A DNA stretch of 64,000 nt, from NCBI RefSeq assembly GCF_021864535.1, contig NZ_JAKJIC010000005.1, forward strand, positions 124,001 through 188,000, written 5' to 3'. This document shows, piece by piece, positions 9,271 to 17,147 of this stretch. The notes beneath the pieces were generated by a model. The model ran no database searches and was not told the origin of the DNA. It saw nothing but the letters and a program-made list of their open reading frames with translations. The DNA comes from Oryzibacter oryziterrae. Lineage in GTDB: Bacteria > Pseudomonadota > Alphaproteobacteria > Rhizobiales > Pleomorphomonadaceae. Both the position numbers and the translations under genes were made by a program. Within the stretch, counting starts at the first letter, position 1. The number at the start of each line of letters is the position of its first letter.

Positions 9271-9983
9271 TGTCGACACTCGCCGCCTCCGGCCTGTTCG
9301 GTCAGAGCCTGCCGCCCTGCGGCAATGACGAAGCCTTCCGTCCCGGCGGCGCCGCGCTCACCGACGATCTCCTGGACGCCGCGAACTTCCGCCCCGGCGA
9401 TCTCGTGCTCGACGTCGGCTGCGGCCGTGGCGCCTCCGTCCGCCGCCTGCTGCGCCGCGCGCTGGTCGCCGTCGGCGCCGATCCAGATCCCGACGCCCTC
9501 GGCGCCGCCCGGCGCGACACCTTCGGCGCCGCCTTCCTGCTGGCTTCCGGCGACGCCCTGCCGCTCGCCTCCGGCACCGTCGACGGCGTCCTCGCCGAAT
9601 GCGTGCTCTCCGTCATGGCCGATCGCCGCCGCGCGCTTGCCGAATGGTATCGCCTCCTGCGTCGCGGCGGCCGCCTGCTGCTCAGCGACGTCTACCGCCG
9701 CGCCGCCAACCCCGTGCAGGAGGTCGCCGGCTCCGACACCACGCCGCTCATCACCCGCGCGGCCCTCCTCGAGGACCTCACCGCCGCCGGCTTCCGCCTC
9801 GCCCATTTCGACGATCGCTCCGACGTCCTGAAGCCCTGGGTCGCCCGCTTCATCTTCGAATATGGCTCGCTCGAGCCCCTGTGGGGCGGCGCCTGCGGCC
9901 TGACCGCCGAGGCCGTCCGCGCCTCAACCCCCGGCTATTACGCGCTCATTGCCATCAAGCCCAACGAATGGGACGAGGAGTAA
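9270..9983 (+). CDS. Class I SAM-dependent methyltransferase (DVU_1556-like)
   Basis: 237 residues. The SAM-binding motif I is VLDVGCGRG (residues 46-54), and the fold continues with LPLASGTVDGVLAECVLS and a YRLLRRGGRLLLSDVY strand typical of the Methyltransf_11 group. The substrate is not evident. Tight coupling to its neighbours (starts in the TGATG overlap) and recurrence in the equivalent Desulfovibrio cluster suggest a role in maturation or in processing a small molecule for the Mop system rather than general metabolism. Confidence 0.78.
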   Translation: MSTLAASGLFGQSLPPCGNDEAFRPGGAALTDDLLDAANFRPGDLVLDVGCGRGASVRRLLRRALVAVGADPDPDALGAARRDTFGAAFLLASGDALPLASGTVDGVLAECVLSVMADRRRALAEWYRLLRRGGRLLLSDVYRRAANPVQEVAGSDTTPLITRAALLEDLTAAGFRLAHFDDRSDVLKPWVARFIFEYGSLEPLWGGACGLTAEAVRASTPGYYALIAIKPNEWDEE

Positions 9984-9988
9984 CGCCC

Positions 9989-10438
9989 ATGACCGACGAT
10001 TCCTTCCGCATCGCAGAGCTGTTGCTGTCGGGCTACAAGTGCGGCCACGTCATGATGAAGCTGGCGCTCGAAGCCCAGGGCCGCGACGATCCCGACCTCG
10101 TCCGCGCCATGTCCGGCCTGTCGCTCGGCATGGGCCAGGGCTTCAACTGCGGCGTGCTCACCGCCGGCTGCTGCGTCATCGGCCTCTGCGCCGGCAAGGC
10201 CGACGACGAGGCACCCGAGGATCCGCGCCTCGCCGCCGCCATCGATGATTTCTCCGGCTGGTTCTCCACCATGACCCACCGCCATGGCGGCATCGACTGC
10301 GCCCATATCATGCGCTTCGAGCACGAGCGCCTGCGCGAGGTCTGCCCCGGTCTGATCTCCGAGAGCTGGACACGCCTCGTCGAAATCCTCGACAGCCACG
10401 GCATCGACATCGCCAATCCCGGCACCGAGGCTGCTTGA
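9989..10438 (+). CDS. C_GCAxxG_C_C family protein (DVU_1555-like)
   Basis: 149 residues with spaced cysteines: GYKCGH (C18), GFNCGVLTAGCCVIGL (C54, C61, C62), then IDCAH and EVCPG near the end. This matches the C_GCAxxG_C_C family, proposed redox or metal-cluster proteins of unknown function, some of which are selenoproteins. Here every family position is Cys and no in-frame TGA interrupts the gene. It starts 5 bases after the methyltransferase stop. It may hold a metal centre or act as a thiol-redox partner of the Mop system. Confidence 0.75.
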   Translation: MTDDSFRIAELLLSGYKCGHVMMKLALEAQGRDDPDLVRAMSGLSLGMGQGFNCGVLTAGCCVIGLCAGKADDEAPEDPRLAAAIDDFSGWFSTMTHRHGGIDCAHIMRFEHERLREVCPGLISESWTRLVEILDSHGIDIANPGTEAA

Positions 10439-10465
10439 GCGTCCCAGCGACATTCGAGGTCGATC

Positions 10466-11626
10466 ATGCCCGACAGACACGCCGAACCGGTCGCCGCCGT
10501 GGTGCTCGCCGCCGGCCTGTCCTCGCGCATGGGCGCCTTCAAGCCGCTGCTGCCGCTCGGTCCCGGCACGACGCTGGCCCATGTGGTCGGGAACCTGAAA
10601 CAGGCCGGCGTCCGCGACATCGTCGTGGTCACCGGCCATAATGCCGAGGCCACCGAAGCCGAGGCGGCCCGGCTCGGCGTCCGCGCCGTGCGCAATCCCG
10701 CCTATGCCAGCGGCATGTTCTCCTCGATCAAATCCGGCATTGCCGCCCTCGCCCCCGATATCGCCGGCTGCCTGCTGGCGCCGGTCGACATCCCCCTCGT
10801 CCGCCCTTCGACGCTCGCCCGTGTCCTGAAAGCCGCTCGCCTCACCCGCGCCCCGATCGTCCACCCGGTCTTCGCCGGCAAGGCCGGCCATCCGCCCTTC
10901 ATCGGCCGCGCGCTCTTTCCTGAAATCCTCGCCGGCACCGACCGGCTCTGCGACATCCTGAAGGCGCAGGATCACGCGGCGCAGGACGTCGCCGTCTTCG
11001 ACCGCGCCTGCCTCGCCGACATGGACTATCCCGAGGACCACGCCCGCCTCGCCGCCTGGCTGCCGACCCGCGATCATCCCGACGACGGCGAATGCGAAGC
11101 CATGCTCGACGTCGCCTCGGTCGCCGCCGAAGTGCGGGCCCACTGCCGAGCCGTCGCCGACCTTGCCACTGCCATTGCCACCCGCCTCGCCGGTGCCGGC
11201 CTGCCCATCGATCCGTCGCTTGCCCGCGCCGGCGCCCTCGTCCACGACATCGCCAAGGGCCATCCGCACCACGCCGAACTCGGCGGCCGTCTGGTCCATG
11301 ACTTCGGCTTTCCCGCCGTCGCCGCCGTCGTCACCACCCACATGGCCTATCGCTTCACCGGCACGCTCGACGAAGGCGCCATCGTCTATCTCGCCGACAA
11401 GCTCATGCGCGGCACCCGCCGCGTCTCGCTCGCCGACCGCTTCAGCCCCGCCTTCGACCGCTTTGCCGGCGATGCCGACGCCCTCGCCTCCGCCGAGCGT
11501 CGCCTGGCCGAAGCCGACGCCATCCGCCGCGCCGTCGAAGCCCATGGCCCGCTGCCCGATCTCGACGCCCCCGCCCTCCCCGGCGCACCGGCTCCCATCA
11601 CCCTTGGCGCGAGCCTGTCGCCATGA
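10466..11626 (+). CDS. MocA-like NTP transferase fused to an HD domain (DVU_1551-like)
   Basis: 386 residues. Residues 1-200 are a MobA/MocA-type nucleotidyltransferase: the LAAGLSSRMG signature at 14-23, the K26 region, and the metal-binding PVD at 107-109. Residues 215-340 form an HD phosphohydrolase domain (H226, HD at 260-261, H292). MocA makes molybdopterin cytosine dinucleotide, the cofactor found in D. gigas Mop, so the first half plausibly supplies that cofactor. The HD half could hydrolyse a nucleotide intermediate; that is inference. Its stop overlaps the next start (ATGA). Confidence 0.82.
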   Translation: MPDRHAEPVAAVVLAAGLSSRMGAFKPLLPLGPGTTLAHVVGNLKQAGVRDIVVVTGHNAEATEAEAARLGVRAVRNPAYASGMFSSIKSGIAALAPDIAGCLLAPVDIPLVRPSTLARVLKAARLTRAPIVHPVFAGKAGHPPFIGRALFPEILAGTDRLCDILKAQDHAAQDVAVFDRACLADMDYPEDHARLAAWLPTRDHPDDGECEAMLDVASVAAEVRAHCRAVADLATAIATRLAGAGLPIDPSLARAGALVHDIAKGHPHHAELGGRLVHDFGFPAVAAVVTTHMAYRFTGTLDEGAIVYLADKLMRGTRRVSLADRFSPAFDRFAGDADALASAERRLAEADAIRRAVEAHGPLPDLDAPALPGAPAPITLGASLSP

Positions 11627-12972
11627 CCCAGTCGCCCGCCCGCCTCACGCTCGCCCGCACGCGTAGCGTCTGCCCCGTCTGCCTCGAACAGATCGAGGCC
11701 GAGCGCTTCCTGCGCGGCGACACCGTCTATCTCGGCAAGACCTGCCCCACCCATGGCCGTTTCGAGGTGCCTGTCTGGCGCGGCGCCGCCGCCTATCTCG
11801 CCTGGGGCCGACAGCAGGCGCCGCGCTCGGCTCCCACCGGCCGCCTCACCGCCGTCGACAAGGGCTGCCCGCATGATTGCGGCCTCTGTCCCGACCATCG
11901 CCAGCAGAGCTGCTGCGTGCTCATCGAAGTCACCTCGCGCTGCGACATCGCCTGCCCGGTCTGCTTTGCTTCCGCCGGCCGCCAGGGCACGGACGCCGAC
12001 TTCGCCACCATCGAAGGCTGGCTCGACACGCTCAACACCGCCGGCGGCCGCGTGCACATCCAGCTGTCGGGCGGCGAACCCACGGTGCGTGATGACTTGG
12101 CCGACATCATCAGGCTCACCCGCTCCAAGGGCTTCGATTTCGTCCAGCTCAACAGCAACGGCATCCGCCTCGCCCGCGATCCGGCCTATGTCGCCGCCCT
12201 CGCCGCCGCCGGCCTCGACTGCGTCTTCCTGCAGTTCGACGGCGTCACCGACGCGGTTTACCAGCGCACCCGCGGCGCCCGCCTGATGGCGCTCAAGGAA
12301 AAGGCCATCGACGCCTGCGCCGCCGTCGGCATCGGCGTGGTGCTGGTGCCCACCCTGGTGCCTGGCGTCAACACCCAGGAGATCGGCGCCATCGTCGATT
12401 TCGCCGTCGCCCGCCTGCCCGCCGTGCGCGCCGTCCACTTCCAGCCCGTCAGCTATTTCGGCCGCTGCCTGAAGGCCCCCGAGGATGCCGACCGCGTCAC
12501 GCTCCCCGAGGTGATGAGCGCGCTGGCCCGCCATTGCCCCGGCGTCTCGCTCGCCGATTTCCGACCGGGTTCGGCGGAAAACGCCTATTGCTCCTTCTCC
12601 GGCCGCTTCAGCGTCGACCGCGACAACCGCTTCCACGCCCTCGGCGGTCCCGTCTCCTGCTGCGGCGTCGCCCCCGAGCCCGACGCCGTCCGTCCGAGCC
12701 CCGCCGTCGACCGCGAACGCCGTTCTGTCGCCGGCCAGTGGAAACGCCCCGCCAGTCCCTGTGGTGACGGCCTGGACGCCTTCGACGCCTTCCTCGCCAG
12801 CCGCGAACGCACCCTCGGCCTCTCCGGCATGGCCTTCCAGGACGCCTGGACGCTGGACATCGACCGCCTGCGCCAATGCCACATCCACATCATGGCCCCC
12901 GACAACCGCGTCATCCCCTTCTGCGCCTATAACCTCACCAGCATGGACGGCAAGGCGCTCTATCGGCGATGA
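11623..12972 (+). CDS. Multi-cysteine radical SAM protein (TrsS-like)
   Basis: 449 residues. An N-terminal zinc-knuckle-like part has CPVC (17-20) and CPTHG (41-45). A second cysteine patch (C82, C86, C89, C97, C98) precedes the radical SAM motif C107-x3-C111-x2-C114 and the SGGEPT SAM-binding loop at 149-154. The C-terminal region has further cysteines (YCSF, SCCG, QCHIH, FCAYN), which may bind an auxiliary cluster. I recall the Desulfovibrio relative being named TrsS, a (seleno)protein; no Sec codon is seen here. Function is unknown; a maturation or peptide/cofactor-modifying role is inferred from context. It is the last gene before a 282-bp gap. Confidence 0.8.
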   Translation: MTQSPARLTLARTRSVCPVCLEQIEAERFLRGDTVYLGKTCPTHGRFEVPVWRGAAAYLAWGRQQAPRSAPTGRLTAVDKGCPHDCGLCPDHRQQSCCVLIEVTSRCDIACPVCFASAGRQGTDADFATIEGWLDTLNTAGGRVHIQLSGGEPTVRDDLADIIRLTRSKGFDFVQLNSNGIRLARDPAYVAALAAAGLDCVFLQFDGVTDAVYQRTRGARLMALKEKAIDACAAVGIGVVLVPTLVPGVNTQEIGAIVDFAVARLPAVRAVHFQPVSYFGRCLKAPEDADRVTLPEVMSALARHCPGVSLADFRPGSAENAYCSFSGRFSVDRDNRFHALGGPVSCCGVAPEPDAVRPSPAVDRERRSVAGQWKRPASPCGDGLDAFDAFLASRERTLGLSGMAFQDAWTLDIDRLRQCHIHIMAPDNRVIPFCAYNLTSMDGKALYRR

Positions 12973-13231
12973 CCCGCGCGCATCGGGCAGCTCCATGAGA
13001 TTGTCGCAGTCCCGGAACCGAACATGGCTGGCGCGACGAGAGCCGGTGACTGTTTCCCCGAAGGGGCAACTGTCACCGTTCGCACGAACGGAAAACCAAG
13101 GTGTTTCCCGATCGGAACGGTCGAAACTGATCGAAGAGTTGGTGCTCTGAAAAGTTCAACTGGTCCTCGCACCCAAGCCAGATCCGCTGGTCTCGCGCTT
13201 GAAGAAGGCAAAAGGCGCTTCGCGAAATGAC

Positions 13232-13242
13232 ACCATTATGGT
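13232..13242. promoter_or_regulatory. Candidate mqsRA operator
   Basis: The 11-base palindrome ACCATTATGGT ends 13 bases before the mqsR start. Antitoxins of this type repress their own operon through palindromes near the start. This is a position-based guess; it does not match the E. coli MqsA site. Confidence 0.3.
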
Positions 13243-13254
13243 AGCATTGGCATC

Positions 13255-13563
13255 ATGAACGACAAGCGGCGTCCTTCTTTCGAACTCGATGCGTTCAAGA
13301 AAGCGGCCAGCGATGGTCGAATGGCGATCACGCGCGTCGCCTTGCTGGGCGCCGCGGGGCTCGGCTTCGACATGAACGACATTCGCTCGGTGATCTCCAG
13401 CATGAAGCCAAGCCACTTCTACAAGTCGACGACGTCAAACTTCGATCACCGACTTTGGCAGGATGTCTATCATGTGCCGACGGCGGTCGGTCTCCTCTAT
13501 CTGAAGTTTACCGATGACCGCCTGTCCGAGTTTCGCCTGTTGTCATTCACGGCAAAGGAGTGA
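13255..13563 (+). CDS. mqsR: MqsR-family mRNA interferase toxin
   Basis: 102 residues (E. coli MqsR has 98). The core FYKSTTSNFDHRLWQDVYHV matches the MqsR core FYKSMTTYSDHTIWQDVYR as I remember it, and VGLLYLKFT...LSFTAKE matches its C-terminal strands. MqsR enzymes are RelE-fold ribonucleases that cut mRNA, mainly at GCU. The antitoxin gene begins 3 bases after the stop, in toxin-first order as in E. coli. A and T at third codon positions are more frequent than in the flanking Mop-cluster genes, suggesting separate acquisition. The upstream ribosome site is weak. Confidence 0.82.
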   Translation: MNDKRRPSFELDAFKKAASDGRMAITRVALLGAAGLGFDMNDIRSVISSMKPSHFYKSTTSNFDHRLWQDVYHVPTAVGLLYLKFTDDRLSEFRLLSFTAKE

Positions 13564-13566
13564 GCG

Positions 13567-13974
13567 ATGGATCACCCGATCTCCCCTGAAACCGGTCTTC
13601 CCATGACCTTCGGCATTCGCCCGCTCAAGCTCACCTTCGGCGACCACAGTCTCACTGTCGATATGCCCGGCTGGTACGGAGCCACTGACGAGGATGCCGT
13701 TTTCACCCAGGCAGGCCAGCAGGTCTATCATCGTGCCATGACCACCTTGAAGGCGCGAGCGGCGCGTCTGGTCGAACCCGTCGAGATCAGACGGATCCGT
13801 CGCAAGCTGAAACTCAGTCAGCGCGAGGCGTCGCGCCTCATCGGCGGCGGCCCCTCCGCCTTCCAGAAATACGAAGCTGGCGATGTGCTTGTCAGTCAGG
13901 CCATGAGCAACCTGCTTCGTCTGCTCGACCACGAACCGGAATTGCTGGGCCAACTCGTCCAGGCGGCGGAGTAG
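13567..13974 (+). CDS. mqsA: MqsA-family antitoxin lacking the zinc-binding cysteines
   Basis: 135 residues. The C-terminal half is a HigA/MqsA-type helix-turn-helix: IRRIRRKLKLSQREASRLI, then GGGPSAFQKYEAGDV. The N-terminal half keeps the MqsA framework (ETGLPMTFGIRPLKLTFGD, then VDMPGWYG) but the whole protein has no cysteine. The CxxC pairs that bind Zn in E. coli MqsA are replaced (HPISPETG; WYGATDED). AGGAG precedes the ATG. Its stop is 4 bases before the CoA ligase ATG, and the ligase's ribosome site lies inside the antitoxin gene's end. Confidence 0.8.
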   Translation: MDHPISPETGLPMTFGIRPLKLTFGDHSLTVDMPGWYGATDEDAVFTQAGQQVYHRAMTTLKARAARLVEPVEIRRIRRKLKLSQREASRLIGGGPSAFQKYEAGDVLVSQAMSNLLRLLDHEPELLGQLVQAAE

Positions 13975-13978
13975 GGCC

Positions 13979-15259
13979 ATGTCCCTCGACGCCTGGACCG
14001 CCGCCACGCTCAGCCTTTCGTCCCCTCTGAGCGCCGAAGCGCTGCAAGCCGCGCAGCTCCACCTCCTCAACGACACCATCGCCTTTGCCCGACAGGCGAG
14101 CCCCTTCTACCGGCGCCTCGCCTTGCCCGATGTCCCGCTCGCCCGGATCTCGGACCTCGCGCAGCTACCCTTCACCACGCCGGAGGACCTGACGCGCGCC
14201 GATCCGCCCCTCACCGCCGTCTCGCAGAGCCAGATCGCCCGCATCGTCACGCTGCCCACCTCCGGCACCACCGGTGCCCCCAAGCGCCTGCATTTCAGCG
14301 AAGCCGACGTGGACGCGATCATCGCCTATTTCGCCGCAGGCATGGGCCAGTTCACCCGCGCCGGCGACACGGTGGTGATCGCCTTTCCCGGCGAGCGGCC
14401 CGGCTCCATCGGCGACAATCTCGTGGCCGCCATGGCCCGTCTCGGCGCCCGCGCCGTCCTCGTGCCCTGGACCCTGCCACCGGAAGACCTCGGCCGGCTG
14501 ATCGAGGCGGAGCGGGCCGACGTGGTGGCCGGTCCCCCCGTTCGCATGCTCGCCGCCGCCCGCTGCCACCGCCCCACGACCCATCGGGTCCGCGCCGCGC
14601 TCCTGAGCTCGGACCGCCTGCCGCCGCCACTGAAGCAAGCCCTTGAAGATATCTGGGGCGCCGAGGTCTTCGACCACTGGGGCATGACCGAGACCGGCCT
14701 TGGCGGCGCCGTCGAATGCTCCGTTCATGACGGCATGCACCTGAGAGCACCCGACATCCACGCCGAGATCGTCGATCCCCAGACCGGCGCACCCTGTCCG
14801 GACAACACGCCCGGCGAACTCGTGATCACCACGCTGCGTCGCCGCGGCCAACCGCTGATCCGCTACCGCACCGGCGACCGCGCCCGCCTCGACACCGCCC
14901 CTTGCGCCTGCGGATCGATCCTGCCCCGCCTCGTCGTCGAAGGTCGCCTCGATGCCGGCATCGACATGCCCTCCGGCCGCCTCACCTTGGCAACCCTCGA
15001 CGACATCCTCTTCGCCGACGCAGCCGTCACCGACTTCACCGCCGATTGGAGCAAGGGCGCGCCGCCCGTGCTCGACATCTGCCTCGCCACCGCCTCGCTG
15101 CACCACGCAACGGACATCGTCCCGCGCTGCCGGCAGCGCCTGCAGGCCTCGCCATTGATCGGCCCCGAGCTTGCCACCGATCGCCTGCGCATCACAGTTC
15201 GCCTGAACGCCGAGCCCCTCTGCCAGCACAACGGCAAGAGGCGGCTGACGCAAGCTTGA
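13979..15259 (+). CDS. PaaK-like AMP-dependent CoA ligase (DVU_1553-like)
   Basis: 426 residues of the adenylate-forming superfamily, closest in look to phenylacetate-CoA ligases. The phosphate loop SGTTGAPK is at residues 95-102, the adenine motif is HWGMTETGLGG, and YRTGDRARL is followed by CACGS and VEGRLD. It would activate a carboxylic acid to an acyl-CoA through an acyl-AMP. The acid could be the product of the aldehyde oxidoreductase, which would make the cluster an aldehyde-to-acyl-CoA route; that is inference. It belongs to the Mop cluster by family but is separated from it by the mqsRA pair and is probably cotranscribed with it. Confidence 0.82.
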   Translation: MSLDAWTAATLSLSSPLSAEALQAAQLHLLNDTIAFARQASPFYRRLALPDVPLARISDLAQLPFTTPEDLTRADPPLTAVSQSQIARIVTLPTSGTTGAPKRLHFSEADVDAIIAYFAAGMGQFTRAGDTVVIAFPGERPGSIGDNLVAAMARLGARAVLVPWTLPPEDLGRLIEAERADVVAGPPVRMLAAARCHRPTTHRVRAALLSSDRLPPPLKQALEDIWGAEVFDHWGMTETGLGGAVECSVHDGMHLRAPDIHAEIVDPQTGAPCPDNTPGELVITTLRRRGQPLIRYRTGDRARLDTAPCACGSILPRLVVEGRLDAGIDMPSGRLTLATLDDILFADAAVTDFTADWSKGAPPVLDICLATASLHHATDIVPRCRQRLQASPLIGPELATDRLRITVRLNAEPLCQHNGKRRLTQA

Positions 15260-15297
15260 TCGGATCGGGTCGCCTCTGGACGACCGCTGTCGTCGGG

Positions 15298-17004
15298 TCA
15301 TACGGAGCCGACGGCAGATCTGCCTTTCGGCGTCGAGGCATTCAAAAGGGAACTGACATCTTCGAGCGGACGGGAAAACAGGTAGCCCTGCCCCTTGCCG
15401 CATCCGCGTTCACGCATGGTCTCGAGCTGCATCTCGGTCTCGATGCCCTCGGCAATCACCGGAATGCCGAAGCTGCGCGACAGCCCCATGATGGCATCGA
15501 CAATCTTGGCCGCCTCGCTGTCCTCGCCCAGGGACATCACGAAGCTCCGGTCGATCTTGAGCATGTCGAACTTGCACACCCGCAGATGATTCAAGCTCGA
15601 ATGCCCCGTCCCGAAGTCATCTAGGATGATCTTGATGCCGGCAGTGCGGAACTGCTCGAAGGTCACCCGCGCCATTTCAATGTCCGCAACCAGCGCATTC
15701 TCGGTGATTTCGACCTCGAGACGACGGGGTGAAAACCCCTCCTTGGTCAGGATGTTCAGGATCTTGAGACCCAGGGCGGGATCCTTGAGCTGGACCGGAG
15801 AGAGATTGACCGACAGCGTCATGTGTTCCGGCCAGGTGACGGCCTGGCGCACGGCCTTGACCAGTATCACGCGACCGATTTCGTCGATCAGTCCTGCTTC
15901 TTCCGCCAAGGGGATGAAGCGATCGGGGGGAACGACACCGGCCTCAGGGTCGGTCCAGCGCGCCAGCGCCTCGAAGCCCACCACCTCACCGCTCTGGATA
16001 TCCACCAAGGGCTGAAAGTAAGGAACGACAAGATCATCCTCGATGGCCTGGCGCAGGCGCATTTCCAGGCTGTTGCGCGCCCGCACGGCCTCGTCGAGCT
16101 CCACGTCGAAGAAGGAGATCCGGCTCCGCCCGGCGCACTTGGATTTGTAGAGCGCCACGTCGGCCTGCCGCAGCTTTTCCTCCACCGTTTCGCTGCCGCC
16201 CTCGACGAGCGAGACACCGATGCTGGTGCCGACAAAGGCGCGTCCCTGGCAAAAGGCAAAAGGCTCCGCGAAAGCCGCCAGAACAGTCTGGGCAATCGCC
16301 AGAGCCTGGTCGCGACTGGCCAGCGGCTCGGACAGGATGGCAAACTCGTCACCACCGAACCGGGCGCAGATTTCGATGCCGCCGATGGCCTTCAGGCGTG
16401 AGGCCACATCGACGAGGACCGTGTCGCCCGCGGCGTGACCATAGACATCGTTCACCGGCTTGAAGCCGTCGAGGTCAAGGAAAAGCAGGGCGCGAATGCC
16501 CGCCGGCCGCGCCACGCAATAGCGGCCAAGCCAGTCCTCGAACTGTCGCCGATTGGGCAGCCCGGTCAGCGCGTCGTGCAGCGCCAGCTGCAGCGCCGTG
16601 GCTTCCGCCAGAATACGCTCGTTCAGCGTGCGCCGCATGCGCAGAAGCTGGAGCGAGGTGAAGATGGCAAGAGCAAGACTGAGGAACAGGCCGAAGGTGA
16701 TGATTTCATCGGCGCCGAAAGACGGCCAGGCCAGCAGGGCAAGACCGACGATGTTCTGCTCGATCGTCGGCGCTTCGCCGGGAGCGTGAACTGGCGCAAG
16801 GCTTTCCCGGCTTGCCATCTCCCCAGGGTGACCGCTCGCCCATTCATGCAGTCGTTCGTGCAGCCCAAGATTGCTGGCAACCACAAAGGCCAGCAGGCAA
16901 GCCGTGAAGATGATCACGGCCTCAAGCAGGATTCGGCGACGCACCGATTTTGCGGCTTGGAATGACATTCTTGCTTCACTTGCGTGATTTTGAATGTGCA
17001 TCAT
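15298..17004 (-). CDS. Membrane GGDEF-EAL cyclic-di-GMP protein
   Basis: 568 residues if started at ATG 17004; ATG 16968 and TTG 17010 are alternatives, and none has a strong ribosome site. Two transmembrane helices near the N-terminus (ILLEAVIIFTACLLAFVVAS; IITFGLFLSLALAIFTSLQL) enclose a ~50-residue periplasmic loop. The GGDEF domain has an intact FGGDEF but no RxxD inhibitory site just upstream. The EAL domain keeps FEALARW, EITEN, DDFGTGHSSL, KIDRSF and AEGIET, so phosphodiesterase activity is likely. The net direction of c-di-GMP change cannot be told from sequence. It converges on the CoA ligase gene with 38 bases between stops. Confidence 0.88.
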   Translation of the reverse strand: MMHIQNHASEARMSFQAAKSVRRRILLEAVIIFTACLLAFVVASNLGLHERLHEWASGHPGEMASRESLAPVHAPGEAPTIEQNIVGLALLAWPSFGADEIITFGLFLSLALAIFTSLQLLRMRRTLNERILAEATALQLALHDALTGLPNRRQFEDWLGRYCVARPAGIRALLFLDLDGFKPVNDVYGHAAGDTVLVDVASRLKAIGGIEICARFGGDEFAILSEPLASRDQALAIAQTVLAAFAEPFAFCQGRAFVGTSIGVSLVEGGSETVEEKLRQADVALYKSKCAGRSRISFFDVELDEAVRARNSLEMRLRQAIEDDLVVPYFQPLVDIQSGEVVGFEALARWTDPEAGVVPPDRFIPLAEEAGLIDEIGRVILVKAVRQAVTWPEHMTLSVNLSPVQLKDPALGLKILNILTKEGFSPRRLEVEITENALVADIEMARVTFEQFRTAGIKIILDDFGTGHSSLNHLRVCKFDMLKIDRSFVMSLGEDSEAAKIVDAIMGLSRSFGIPVIAEGIETEMQLETMRERGCGKGQGYLFSRPLEDVSSLLNASTPKGRSAVGSV

Positions 17005-17107
17005 CGCCAAGAGGCCTTAAATTTCCGCTTCCACGCGCCGGGCGGACTCTAAACCCAGATTATCATTCGATTTGCATAAGTAAACTTCCGCAGAAGAGCA
17101 CCGGTCA

Positions 17108-17138
17108 GACGGTCGCCACCTTGGAAGTGGCGACCGTC
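17108..17138 (-). terminator. Hairpin downstream of the alpha-mannosidase
   Basis: A perfect 12-bp stem (GACGGTCGCCAC / GTGGCGACCGTC) with a 7-base loop lies 10 bases past the alpha-mannosidase stop on the minus strand. The U tract is weak. Confidence 0.5.
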
Positions 17139-17147
17139 CGGCCATAC

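Noticed and set aside
9989-12972. Selenocysteine codons in the C_GCAxxG_C_C and radical SAM genes, since relatives can be selenoproteins
   Set aside because: Both frames are uninterrupted with Cys at the motif positions; no in-frame TGA or SECIS-like hairpin was needed or seen.
12973-13254. Insertion-sequence remnants or attachment sites flanking mqsRA
   Set aside because: No transposase fragment, terminal inverted repeats or flanking direct repeats could be found on either side.
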